From assembly GCA_019916065.1 (NCBI GenBank), contig CM034233.1, forward strand, positions 16,409,009 to 16,473,008: a DNA stretch of 64,000 nt, read 5' to 3'. Position numbers and translations under genes: made by a program. The notes under the pieces are model-generated. The model saw only the letters and a program-made list of their open reading frames with translations. It did no database searches and was not told the DNA's origin. Below, in pieces: positions 46,038-54,915 of this stretch. This stretch comes from Vitellaria paradoxa (taxonomy: Eukaryota > Streptophyta > Magnoliopsida > Ericales > Sapotaceae). Position 1 is the stretch's first letter. Every line of letters starts with the position of its first letter.

Positions 46038-46829
46038 CTACACATTCATTTTAACGTCTCATTTTTGCTATAATCATTACATGAAAGTATTTCTTCTTAA
46101 TGGTCCACCACTCTGTTTCATTTAGCATAGTTGGCCTTACAACTATTTATGAAATTTTTGTTTAGCTTGAGAGGTCGCAAATATGATGAATTTATCGGAT
46201 GAAAAAGCAATGAGAACGCATAAATAATAAAAGCAGGGCCGAGCAACTTTTGAGTTTTACAGCTCAAATACAATTATGATAACAACCACACAGAGGCAGT
46301 TTTAGAAACAATTGAAACTTGTCAAAATTAACACTCTAAGAAACATTTTAGCGTACTATACCAAGGAAGACCCATACGAATGACAAAGCAAGTAAATTGG
46401 AGTGAAGTGCACCGAATTACAAATTGAGAACTAAAATAGACCCAAAAAAAAAATCGATTGACCTGATCTCAAGATGGTGCCCAAAACCTTGAAAGCCTGT
46501 TCTTCTGTGAGCGGCCTCGTCTGTGCGGGTCCAGTACAGACCTTGGCTTGAGCTTCCAACACCGTTTGGTTGGGCTTCCGATACTTGGAACTCCGATACG
46601 AAAACGAAATCGCGGGATTTCGGGTATCATCTTCGGGAAGCCCTAGCTGATCAACTGTCGCCAAATCTGTCACAGCTCTTATAGTCAACCGAGCTTTTCG
46701 TGGAATCCATCGGTCGCCACCTCTTGTAGAAAACTGAAGCGAGGTTTGGATCTTTGGTCGCGTGAAATTGACGGTGTGGATCGAAAAGATAGAGAAGACC
46801 GTAGGGTCTGAATTGAGCAGAGTTTCCAT
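36841..46829 (-). CDS. TrpD-like protein (anthranilate phosphoribosyltransferase family), ~586 aa, 10 exons
   Basis: Exons (5' to 3'): 46463-46829, 44143-44619, 43885-44042, 43425-43508, 43277-43329, 42174-42255, 41705-41812, about 41353-41476, about 41088-41173, 36841-37062. It resembles the Arabidopsis At1g70570-type protein (about 595 aa) as I remember it. Landmarks: ARGELKDEEEVTKAQLGSFF, RYFRSTLFVAAVRSCYGESC, EEQMLKFMGANT, REAIVAGFYHEGYEEPLLRL, SFNLEVNAKDYGFEP and YDRIVLNAGMVDHLLG. The N-terminus is Ser/Thr/Arg-rich and could be a plastid transit peptide. The fold matches the glycosyltransferase-3/TrpD family, but the canonical GTGGD PRPP motif is not visible, so activity on anthranilate is uncertain. 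The junction between exons 8 and 9 lacks a GT donor in the conserved phase. Introns are loaded with insertions and two-copy duplications; the last is 4 kb. Confidence 0.9.
37584..37730. repeat. Two-copy tandem repeat (~82 bp) ending in a C15 run
   Basis: The unit 'ctagaagctcaaaatgattc...cagaatactgaaaatatggat' recurs as 'ctagaggctcaaaaacattc...cagaagactaaaaatatggat'. The second copy runs into fifteen consecutive C bases (37715-37729). It lies in the last intron of the TrpD-like gene. Confidence 0.75.
37899..38155. repeat. Two-copy tandem repeat (~123 bp)
   Basis: Both units contain 'gaaatttacatc.c.tgg.tt', 'acatcaataggca.aacacac', 'aaattaca' and 'tttatttgctgagccttgta'. It lies in the last intron of the TrpD-like gene; no coding capacity. 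Confidence 0.85.
38165..38364. mobile_element. hAT-type MITE (200 bp, 8-bp TSD)
   Basis: The left end is CAATGGTGGATCCAC and the reverse complement of the right end is CAATGGCGGGCACCG. The flanks are ATGATAGT (38157-38164) and ATGACAGT (38365-38372), an 8-bp target duplication with one mismatch. Non-coding; it sits in the last intron of the TrpD-like gene. Confidence 0.8.
39247..40053 (+). mobile_element. 5'-truncated L1-type LINE (~807 bp) with 16-bp TSD
   Basis: The insertion ends in a poly-A run (about 40035-40055) and is flanked by a 16-bp direct repeat AACAAAACTCTCGAAT (39231-39246 and 40054-40069). That is the signature of target-primed reverse transcription. Only the 3' end of ORF2 and the 3' UTR were inserted. 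It lies in the last intron of the TrpD-like gene, antisense to it. The perfect duplication suggests a fairly recent event. Confidence 0.93.
39259..39960 (+). pseudogene. LINE ORF2 C-terminal fragment (RT-associated zinc-binding domain), 233 aa
   Basis: An open frame without stops encodes the last part of a plant L1-type ORF2 protein. Landmarks are WHSLLWFPNHIPRHSFILWL, RLSTKDKLMAWG, the zinc-ligand cluster LCVLCGQDNESLDHLFFSC (C-x2-C...H-x4-C) and LAWAAMVYHIWRERNVRTF. These mark the zf-RVT region that follows reverse transcriptase in plant LINEs. Endonuclease and reverse transcriptase are missing because the copy is 5'-truncated, so it cannot move by itself. The apparent ATG is internal to the original protein. 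Confidence 0.9.
40065..40603. repeat. Two-copy tandem repeat (~271 bp)
   Basis: Copy 1 (40065-40335) and copy 2 (40336-40603) share 'cgaatctata.(a/g)tgtt.tttccacc', 'tgtatatttataaacctttt', 'catattcctccatttttt' and 'gggatgat.ggagtgcaagaa' with about 90% agreement by eye. The LINE target site lies at the left edge of copy 1. It is in the last intron of the TrpD-like gene. Confidence 0.9.
42875..43100. repeat. Two-copy tandem repeat (~110 bp)
   Basis: The unit starting 'tggcattgcaatgtcataac' and continuing 'aagtattaaaa.ccatacc', 'aataattaatgtttct.tta' and 'actgaacttagca' occurs twice. It lies in the intron between exons 42174-42255 and 43277-43329 of the TrpD-like gene. Confidence 0.9.
44637..44667. 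repeat. Poly-T/poly-G homopolymer block
   Basis: A T run followed directly by about fifteen Gs, just upstream (in gene sense) of the exon 2 acceptor of the TrpD-like gene. It resembles the T-then-G tract at 9845-9870. Exact lengths may be unreliable because of sequencing. Confidence 0.7.
45500..45945. repeat. Two partial copies of a dispersed plant repeat in TrpD-like intron 1
   Basis: 'gttggatggtcttgagcctc...agctagcttgttgggtgagga' (from about 45510) recurs as 'gttggttggtcttgggcctc...actagctcctaggatgagac' (from about 45833). Both are followed by 'ttctttcaca' and '(a/g)atgtgggaaccccaaca'-like text. Similar phrases are common in plant LTR-related repeats (memory). No ends or target duplication resolved. 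Confidence 0.5.
46005..46035. repeat. (AT)n microsatellite
   Basis: About fifteen AT dinucleotides in intron 1 of the TrpD-like gene. Confidence 0.9.
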
Positions 46830-47464
46830 AGATGATAGGGCTCTCTTGCGGTTTGTTCTTGGTATTCAACACCAACGGTATTGAATTCGGACAACATAAG
46901 CAAGAAAGAAAAAATAAAATAAAATAAAAATTTACTCTCTCCACCTACCGTACACCTAATTCCGCAAACATTGTAACGTATCAAACAAAAAAACAAAAAA
47001 AAAAAAAAGATATGGCCTCGAGATTCACCTCGAGAGTGAATCTCTTTTTATTTACGTCGCATGTACGGACTTTTAACATATGCAGCGATAAATTACAGAC
47101 TTACGTAGTGGCGGAGAGTCAGATTCATACTTAAGAACTGGATACAGTTCATCCAGTCAAAGAAACTCGTTCTACCAACTTTTAATAAGTTTTGTGCCCG
47201 AAAATCTAGACCCAAGTTTTTGCTGAATAAGAGATTTGAACTTGAGACCTTAGAATGACAAGTCCTTAAATCTCCAGTTTAAGATCATCCCACCTAACCA
47301 TTGGGGTAACATTGTAATGTATCGACCCGTCTAAATCCACTTTCATTGCAGCTGTTAAACCGTCCAAGTGAGTTGCCTTTCAATGGCAAAAACGTAATTT
47401 TAATTGAAAAGTTACTTCGTCTTCTCGTATCTTGCATCCAATTCTATTATTGGATTTTTAATTC
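46830..47464 (-). promoter_or_regulatory. Upstream region of the TrpD-like gene
   Basis: Presumed promoter and 5' UTR of the minus-strand gene. A SINE-like scrap reading 'gagatttgaacttgagacct' to 'cacctaaccattggggtaac' lies at about 47227-47311. No core promoter element could be assigned. Confidence 0.3.
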
Positions 47465-47945
47465 AAAGTGTGTTTGGAGTGATAACAAATGAGATAAAAT
47501 ATAATTTAGAGAAATTTTTGTATTGGGTGCACATATTTTAAATCGTATTTTTTAGAGATGAACAGTAGGATTCTTATTTCGACGAATTGAATTTTCGTTT
47601 AGACGGATTTAAAATTTTGCATCAGTCATAATCTCTTTGTAAATTAAATCAGACTCGAAACAGTTTTTACAATCCGTTTGGACAGAAGTTGATTGTGTGA
47701 ATTCATTGGAACAGTTTCTACAACCCAAAAAAAAAAAAATAGTTATAGTAGGTGTCACTCAGTAGATTGGGAGTCCGTGGTGAAAATGATAAAAAATTTT
47801 TTACTATTTGATTAACCGAATTCCAGTTATCAATTTTTTTTTTTAAAGGTATTGAACTTTCTTCGAACTTTGAAAACGTAAGAATATGTAAAAATGTAAT
47901 AGAGATTTTCAAAAATTTTCACTAAAATTTGGTACACTAAACACA
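47465..47945. repeat. Dispersed ~480 bp non-coding element (sister of the 14.2-kb copy)
   Basis: It carries the same ordered blocks as 14210-14730: 'gtgtgtttggagtgataaca', 'ttgggtgcacatattttaaa', 'gagatgaacagtaggattct', 'ttcattggaacagtttctac', 'ttatttgattaaccgaattc' and 'attttcaaaaattttcact'. Same orientation as the 14.2-kb copy. Non-coding. Confidence 0.65.
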
Positions 47946-48364
47946 CCGTAATAATTAACTGTTTATTCTTTTGGTCAAATTGTAATTTATGTTTTTCGTC
48001 CAAATTCATTTATTTTCTATCGGTTAAACTCTACGTCGTGGACTTTTGTGAATAAGAATGTAATTTCAATGTCTCCCCTAACTGCAAAAATCTTCTGCTG
48101 ATGGAAGATTTTTGACAAACATAACCCACTTTTCATCTGCCAATTGTGTCTCAAAAAATTGCCTAGGGTTTAAAATTAAATGTTTGCAAAGAAACCTTTA
48201 AATCAATGGGTATGGCGACTGTTCTCCCATGAATATGAGAATTATAAATAAGTAAATTAATATTGTTTTTAACTGGAAATCTTTCAAGGTCATAATTATG
48301 ATGATTATATTTGTTTGTTAACCGGCAAATTTTGAGGGATAGGACATCATCTGTGGGCCCTATG

Positions 48365-48775
48365 CATACAAAGGTTATGTTTGTTTGCCGGATCAGAAAC
48401 GGGGGATTGGAGAAATAATCCGTGGGACTCACCGAGTGAAGTGTTTGTTTTGATTTTTGTTTAATTCATAGGTCCCACGGATTGGATATACAGTGAAGGA
48501 TTTTGTTGGATGAGTAATCCCGTAGAGCATATGGTATTATTAATACCTTATTTTCGGATTTGTTTTCCTCTAAGATCCAAAGGTTTAAAATTATTTCCTA
48601 TCATATCACATATCAACTCATATCTTTTATCCCACTTTATATCCCACCAACCAAACACCAAAAAAATAATTTCACATAAAAAATTAATCTCATCTTTTAT
48701 CCAATTCTATCCGTGGACCTCACAGTATTACTTATCCTCCGTCATCCAAACCCTCAAACAAATACACCCAAGTGT
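48365..48775. repeat. MITE, type B (second locus)
   Basis: Matches 6878-7290 over 'tcggatttgttttcctctaa', 'atttcctatcatatcacata', 'ccaccaaccaaacaccaaaa' and 'ttaatctcatcttttatcca'. The ends read 'gtttgtttgccggatcag...catccaaaccctcaaacaaa', an imperfect inverted repeat. Same orientation as the first locus. Confidence 0.6.
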
Positions 48776-48779
48776 TTAT

Positions 48780-49065
48780 TTAGTTTTGTGGTTGAGGGAT
48801 ATCCAATCCCAATAGGATATCCTTCAAAATGTTGGACAAGGTATCTCACATGAGGTGTTGTAATTCCTATTAAAATTTAAAGATTCAAAATTATTTTTTA
48901 TTACATCTCATATCAAATCACATCTTTTATCTTATTTTATATCTCATCAAGCAAAACTAAAAAAATAACCTTACATAAAAATTGTTTCTATGTTATATCT
49001 AATTTCATATATTATCTCACGATATTATTTATACCATATTATCTAATCCCTCTAATTAAATATAG
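48780..49065. repeat. MITE, type A (second locus)
   Basis: Matches 6522-6877. The left end includes GGTTGAGGGATATCC and the right end CCATATTATCTAATCCCTC. Shared interior: 'aaagattcaaaattattttt', 'cacatctt...ttatatct' and 'aataaccttacataaaaa'. It abuts the type B copy, as in the first locus but in reverse order. Confidence 0.55.
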
Positions 49066-50621
49066 CTTGAGATTACTTTTTTATCTATAAAAGAATCTAA
49101 CATGAGTCTCACTTAGGGCATTTAACAGTGAAAAAACAAATGGATTTGGTTGAATGGTCTACATTGCAACTTAAACCTAAGTATAATTTAATTGAAATTA
49201 CAGGTCTTAAAGTAGAATCTAATATAAAATACATAACGATGAAGTATAATTAACCCAGTCAAAATTACGTTTGTGCCCACATGAGTCTTAAGTATGAGAA
49301 AGGGAGAGTTTAATGATTGTAATACTAACAAATTTGAATGGAAAGAAACATTTTAGCGTGATCATAATTATAAGGAGTCAAGTGGCATAATTAAAAATAT
49401 AAAATCTCAAAGTGAGATAGAGTGTAAAGTATAGAAGAAAAGTGTAATTTACCTAATAAAAAAATTATATAGTCCACATATGCCTTTTACATGCTTTCTA
49501 TTATAATTTTCTGAATAAATTATACTTATAACACTTTTATAATTTATCAACAATTTCACTTAAGAACATGTACTTTAAATTGTCATATTTTATCTTTTTA
49601 CATTTCAATTATTTCACTTTTCCCTTTTTCTTTAAATTTATTGATGAAAATGTGATACGTGTTTTTATCACATTTTTTTAAATGATAACTGATAGGATGG
49701 ATGAAATAAAATTTAATCAAATATACAGTCGGTAAAGTGAAGTAATTTAAATTACATACCTTGAATTGAGACTAGTGAAAAAGTACATGAATATAATTCA
49801 CATATACCTTTTTTTTTTTTTTTGTCTTTTCTTAGTTTTGTATGAATTAAGGATTTATTAAAAAAAGAACAAAAAAAGAAATTGGGAAATTAAGAAAAAA
49901 AAGTAGGAACAATAAAATTTCAACTGCATTTCAATAAATTAGAAAACATAAAAAATAAAAGACATTCATCATTAACTATAAAACAAGGAAAAATATCACA
50001 TAGTTTGACTTATATGCTTTGTGTGCATTGTATAATAATTTTGTTTCTTTCTTTTCTTTTCTTTTTTTTAAAGAAATGTATGGATTGAGGATTTAATAAT
50101 AAGAATTAGTTTTTTTGAATTAACATACATAAAAAAAATAATAATAATAACATTCAACTAGTAATTTTAATTTTTCCTTTTATTTTATTTTATTTTTTTA
50201 TTTTCCTACCAATCTGTGTTCCAACTTCCAAACATCTCTGTTTTAGAATAACATAGATATCTTAATACCCCTCACGTGATATATTGCAACCATTATTACC
50301 ATTGTTTTTCTAATTAAGACTCCAAGACTTTATTGATAAAAATCTTTCACTTCTACAAGATCCTACTCAATATCCTAGCCATAAATTCATCCACAGGAAG
50401 CTGTTCACCATAATTTTTTCTCATAAGCACCACCATTTTGATTTTGAATATTATTCGTGAAATGATCATGAAATAAAAAAAAAAAAGAAAAAAAAAATTG
50501 TTAATGAAAAATCAATTAGATCACATTAAGGAAAAAGGGAATATAACTGATCGCACCCTGCTCAGAAGAATGACAACCTGCCCAGGCCAACATTCCTTTT
50601 GCTCCTGGAGAGATAATCACC
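49066..50621. other. Intergenic, 3' flank of the peroxidase gene
   Basis: Very AT-rich with many poly-A/T runs. The right end is presumably the peroxidase 3' UTR. No gene recognised. Confidence 0.5.
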
Positions 50622-51632
50622 CTAATGCATTCTCCCAAACAAGGCATTGGCTAGACTAGAACTGTCCCTTGATTCATAATCGTTTTCTAAATCCGGAATG
50701 AACATGGAATCAGTGCTGTCCATTGAGTCAGAACCGTTGCTTGAATTGGCCTCGGAATTGGGGCCATTGTTATAATCAGCAGCAAAAGCGAAAGCAGAAG
50801 CATTGCCGGAGTCGGAATTGGTGCCCGGAGGATTAACAAACCGGCATTGTCTCCTGATCTCTCCTTGGTTCCCGGTTTTCACATCCAAGCTCCCAAGACG
50901 GACCATGGCCCTGCTGAAGCTGTTGAGCCATCCTTTTTGATCGGCGGCCAATCTCCGGACAATGGCGAGTGTCCTCGGATCCTCAGTCAAGAACCGATCG
51001 GACTCGAGCAGGGCTCTCCCTTGCAAGAGCTCCTTGTAGAAACTATTGTCCATTTTGAATGGGGTGCGGATGTCCATTGGCAGAGAAGTATCCGCGATCT
51101 CCTGAACGGAGGCTGGCCTGAGGCAGGAGGTTCTTATATTGTTCGTATCCGCTTTAGCCAGCTTGGGGTCTACTCGGGTCGTCTCGTTGTACCCGCTGAC
51201 CCTGTAAGCGAAGGCGGGGCAATGGGCAACCCCGATTGAGTGTGCGCCCGTTAGAACCACCATTTCTTCCTGAGTCAGGCCTTTTCTGACGAAGAGTTCC
51301 GTGGCCTTTTCGGCAGTCCAATTCGGAAATGGGAGGGTGCGCTCGTTGGTGTCTTTGTCGAGGGAAACAAGCCCGTCGCGACGCCCGCCCGTCACCGGAT
51401 ATTTTGGAACGCCGGCGAGAACGGAAGCGTCCCGGGTCGCGAACGCCATTGTATCCGCGCAAGATACGGTTCCCGGGCATTCTTCCTCCAGCCTGGCCTT
51501 GGCCTCGTCGAGGACATCCATGCCTCTCATGTTCTTCCTATTAAGAATTGACTCTCTCTCTGTTTTTTCGCCGGAGGGCGTCGCGTCCAGCAAAATTGAT
51601 GCATCGCAGCCCTGCACGGCACATAAAAAAAT

Positions 51633-51668
<36 letters not shown>

Positions 51669-52227
51669 ATGCATGAGACTCTTGCCTCATAGGATCTTGT
51701 GAACTGTTAGATTATAGATTAGGCAGAGATGTTAATGAAATAGGTATAACTTTCTTGTCTCACTTTCATTTAACAATATTTTTTTTCATTTTCTTTTTTA
51801 TTTGGTAATATTCTTCTACATTCTTATTCTACGGGGTGAAAATTTTTGTTATACCCGTCTTAATTAGATAACGATTTCTCGTCGTGTTATTAATATTCTC
51901 ATATTTTTCTCAAACCGAGTAAATGAACCGGTACCCGGCGGGCATGAATAATTTTGACCCTATATTCAGGTAATTAAGAAAATGAGAAAGTCTTACATTG
52001 ACAAAGCAATCGTGGACAAAAAGGCGGAGAAGGCCGGCAGCGATGGCTGGATTTTTTTTGTAGCCTTCAGCGACAACCTCAGCCACAATTTCCTCAACTC
52101 GTGGGCAGGTATTATCATAAAATCCTAATTGTAGGGCGCCGCGATTAGCTGCAGCCAAGGCCAACGGAAGGAAGAATGAGCACAAGATACATATTGCCGA
52201 GCTTATTCCGGCTCTTCTTCCTACCAT
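50622..52227 (-). CDS. Class III secretory peroxidase with acidic C-terminal extension, 406 aa, 2 exons
   Basis: Exons 51997-52227 and 50622-51611 (GT-AG, phase 0). The ATG at 52225-52227 is preferred because it directly precedes a signal peptide (hydrophobic ICILCSFFLPLALAA). An upstream in-frame ATG at 52348-52350 would place Lys/Ser-rich sequence before it. Haem peroxidase landmarks: QLGFYDNTCPRVEEIV, distal RLFVHDCFVNGCDASILL (R68, H72), TVSCADTMAFATRD, GGRRDG, and proximal GAHSIGVAHC with the haem-ligand His. Position 71 is Val where the aromatic Phe of the distal pocket is usual. After the normal end (FVN, about residue 337) come 69 extra residues rich in Ser, Asn, Asp and Glu. Such enzymes are secreted to the wall or apoplast and oxidise phenolics with H2O2. 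The substrate is unknown. Confidence 0.93.
51635..51665. repeat. (AT)n microsatellite in the peroxidase intron
   Basis: About fifteen AT/TA dinucleotides about 25 bp from the 3' splice site of the only intron. Confidence 0.9.
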
Positions 52228-53165
52228 TTTCAAGATTTTGGAGGTGGTGGGCGTGTAGGATAAACGAAGACAAAAATTTATAGGGAGAGTGCTGGAGGAG
52301 CTTTTATGTTTATTTAATTTATTTATTTTTTTTGGAGAGTAAGGACTCAAGGGACATGGTTGGAGGAGTCTAAAAATAGTTGCGAGGAGAGCTGCAGCTT
52401 TCTAAATTTGAGAGCGTTAGCAGTTTTGATTTTTGAATCCCATGCATATTTAAATTTTGATCTCTATTAACAACACTCACCTTGCAAGATGTCTCATCAA
52501 ACATACTTTAGAAAGGTTGTTTCTTCTATCACAGCCTTTTCTTTGACCGTTGTACTCGGGGTGCCCTGATTTGGAAATTGAGACCAATTCCTACCTACGC
52601 TCCCCTGTTGGAAGGCTCTTTGAGTTATTGAATTCAGAGGCTAAAACCAGGGTGAGAGAATGGCCAAGCTTTCATGAAGAAGGCTGCGCCATTTTCCCTC
52701 CTCCAATGGAGAGAATTTGAGCAATGCTGGCACCGCATCCCATGCCCCCCTTGTAAAACACCAGTGCTGTGTTTGGAACTTGGACCTATGAGAAACAGAA
52801 AAAAGTTACGAGTTTCGATTTGTGGAAGGAGAAAAAAATGGAGAAAAATGTAGGAAAGTAAAATGAAATAAAAGACATTAAATTTATTTTATATTTCTAG
52901 TTGGTTCACAAAAATAAAATAAAATAAATAAATATTTTAATATACATGTGTAATTTCATTTTCCTTTTATTTTCCCATAGCAAATACGTATTCCAAATAT
53001 AGACATGTAAGCTAGAAGAAGCAATGCCCCTGTCAAGGCCATGGCAGCTGGAGAAGTTCTTTAGCTGCTGCTGAAATTGGCTGTCTTTCTTCTTGGAGTT
53101 GTCTTAGGTTTCGTTTGGGATGAGTGATCAAAATTATCATTTTTACATTTTTATTTTTTTTTAAT
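52228..53165 (-). promoter_or_regulatory. Peroxidase upstream region
   Basis: Holds the presumed promoter of the minus-strand peroxidase. The stretch 52480-52760 is less AT-rich, but no gene or domain was recognised in any frame. Confidence 0.3.
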
Positions 53166-53169
53166 CATT

Positions 53170-53460
53170 AAAGGGTGGCACTTTAGCTAGCTGAACATGA
53201 TCTCCATTTTGATTTGTTATTGTTTGGATAGTTAAATAACCAGTTATCCTAAAATTTTAACTTATTAAGAAAAAAAAGGGCGTGAGCACATGTAAATGTA
53301 TTAAGTTATTTTAACACCATTTTATGTGCATCAATAAAAATGGACGTAGTGCATAAAAATAAACGACAAATAAATATAAAAAATATTTTAAAACTAAAGT
53401 TTTGATCCCATGTAAGTCACTAACTGTATACAAAATTTAATTTTAGAATTGTGGTTGATA
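53170..53460. repeat. ~290 bp direct repeat, copy 1 (partner at 63712-64000)
   Basis: Starts 'ggtggcactttagctagctg' and runs through 'aacatgatctccatt.tgatt', 'ttaagaaaaaaaagggcgtg', 'agtgcataaaaataaac' and 'acaaaatttaattttagaat'. A near-identical series starts at 63713 in the same orientation. On the minus strand, 'catgggatcaaaac' resembles a worn tRNA-primer-binding phrase, so both may be LTR-element scraps. Confidence 0.7.
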
Positions 53461-54488
53461 TACGTTACAAAAACTCCATCAAAATGGAAAATGTTTGTTC
53501 ATCTATATCAACATTGATTTGCGAGAACACAAAAAGGATTGAAAAATATAATGGCTTGTCCCATGTAGTATGGTACAATATTTTTTGGAAGATCCTAGAA
53601 CACATTGTAAGGTCGCTAGATAATTTTTTTTTTATTTTTTTGAAGCTGAGGTCGCTAGATAAATAAGTTACTGGCAAAGTAACTAATTGTTGTTGGAAAG
53701 TCAAGAAAAGGAGGTGTATAAGTAGTCTGGTGCTAGTTGGGAAGCACATTGAGTATCTTTAGAAAAGTCATTGGCAAATATAGGAACTATGCAGAAACCT
53801 AGAATTTTGTATGGAAGATTGACCAAAGAAGTTGAATAAAATTAGTTTTTACATGACCTTTTTAGTAGTGTTCAAGTGGGTTCTAGTAAAAGAATATGTT
53901 GTGCGTAACTAAAGAGTTTAAATTAGAATTTTATAGGGTTTGAATGAGAGAAAACAAAGAGTAAGGTAAGAAGAGTATTTTTTTTTTTTTACAAGGATTT
54001 CATTGTATGGTAATCCTTACTTTATAGGTTTTAAATAGATAAATACCAAAAATAATGTATTCATAAATGTGAATAATTGCTAAGTTACATAAATCTTTTG
54101 CTTTGTGTATGCTTTTCAATTTGCTAATTACCAGAATTAATCTGAATCCTCTACAACATTTCAACTATTGTCTTGAGTGTTCAATGGCTGTCTTGAGGGT
54201 TTAATGGCTAACCAGGATGTAAATAGTTCGTGTTAGCTGTTAATAGTAAGAATACAAATTTTATATGCTTGGAAAAGGATTCAATGGCTAACTACGCTAA
54301 GTTAACAAAAAGGGTCCTATTTCCTTCTTATAAAAGGTCTATAGAACCTACCATGGTAGACGGAAAAAGCAAAGTCACGGAAAAAAAAAAAAAATAATAA
54401 ACTGGTGATAATTAAGGCAGCTTACGATTTCCCAAATTTAGCCATAAAATGCATGTCACCCACAATGACGTGCTCAATTCTTGAGCAA
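53461..54488. other. Intergenic DNA
   Basis: No gene recognised; AT-rich with poly-T (53625-53640) and poly-A (54380-54393) runs. Confidence 0.5.
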
Positions 54489-54493
54489 CCACA

Positions 54494-54866
54494 TGTAAGG
54501 GAAAATTAAAGTAGAATAAAGAAAAATTTACACACACAAATTAACGTGGTTTGACACTCTTAGCCTACATCTATGGGCAGGGAACAAAATCAACTATACA
54601 ATCATAATAGTAAATACAAATAATCTGCCTTTCCCTCTCTCTCTCTTTCTCTCTGGATTATCTGAACCAGAGTATCATCAATCCCCCTTCATCCGGACAA
54701 ACAGTTCTTTTCCCCCCTTTTTATCAACACTAGTCAAGGGAGGTAGATAAGCATTAACTCCGTAAACTGATAACGATACAGATTACTAAATGAGAGAAGA
54801 CTCTCTAGGGAAAAGATAGCAATAAATGGGTCAAAAGGAAAAATTAATGGGTGAGGATCCTCAACA
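54494..54866 (-). repeat. Copia 3' LTR
   Basis: Pairs with 59960-60328. Shared text includes 'caaattaacgtggtt.gacac', 'aatctgcctttccctctctc' and 'ccgtaaactgataacgatac'. It carries a CT-rich tract. Confidence 0.95.
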
Positions 54867-54880
54867 AATCTCTTCCTCCG
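54867..54880 (-). other. Polypurine tract of the copia element
   Basis: Reads CGGAGGAAGAGATT on the minus strand and directly abuts the 3' LTR start TGTTGAGG, the position expected for plus-strand priming. Confidence 0.8.
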
Positions 54881-54915
54881 AACCCATGGAGAGAGGAAAT
54901 ACTATCTGATCAGCA

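Noticed and set aside
46651..46996. Alternative-frame proteins overlapping the TrpD-like first exon
   Set aside because: Shadow frames; the 46829 frame continues through splice sites into the conserved protein.
52228..52350. Upstream in-frame ATG of the peroxidase
   Set aside because: It would bury the signal peptide behind about 41 Lys/Ser-rich residues; the ATG at 52225-52227 gives a standard secretory start.
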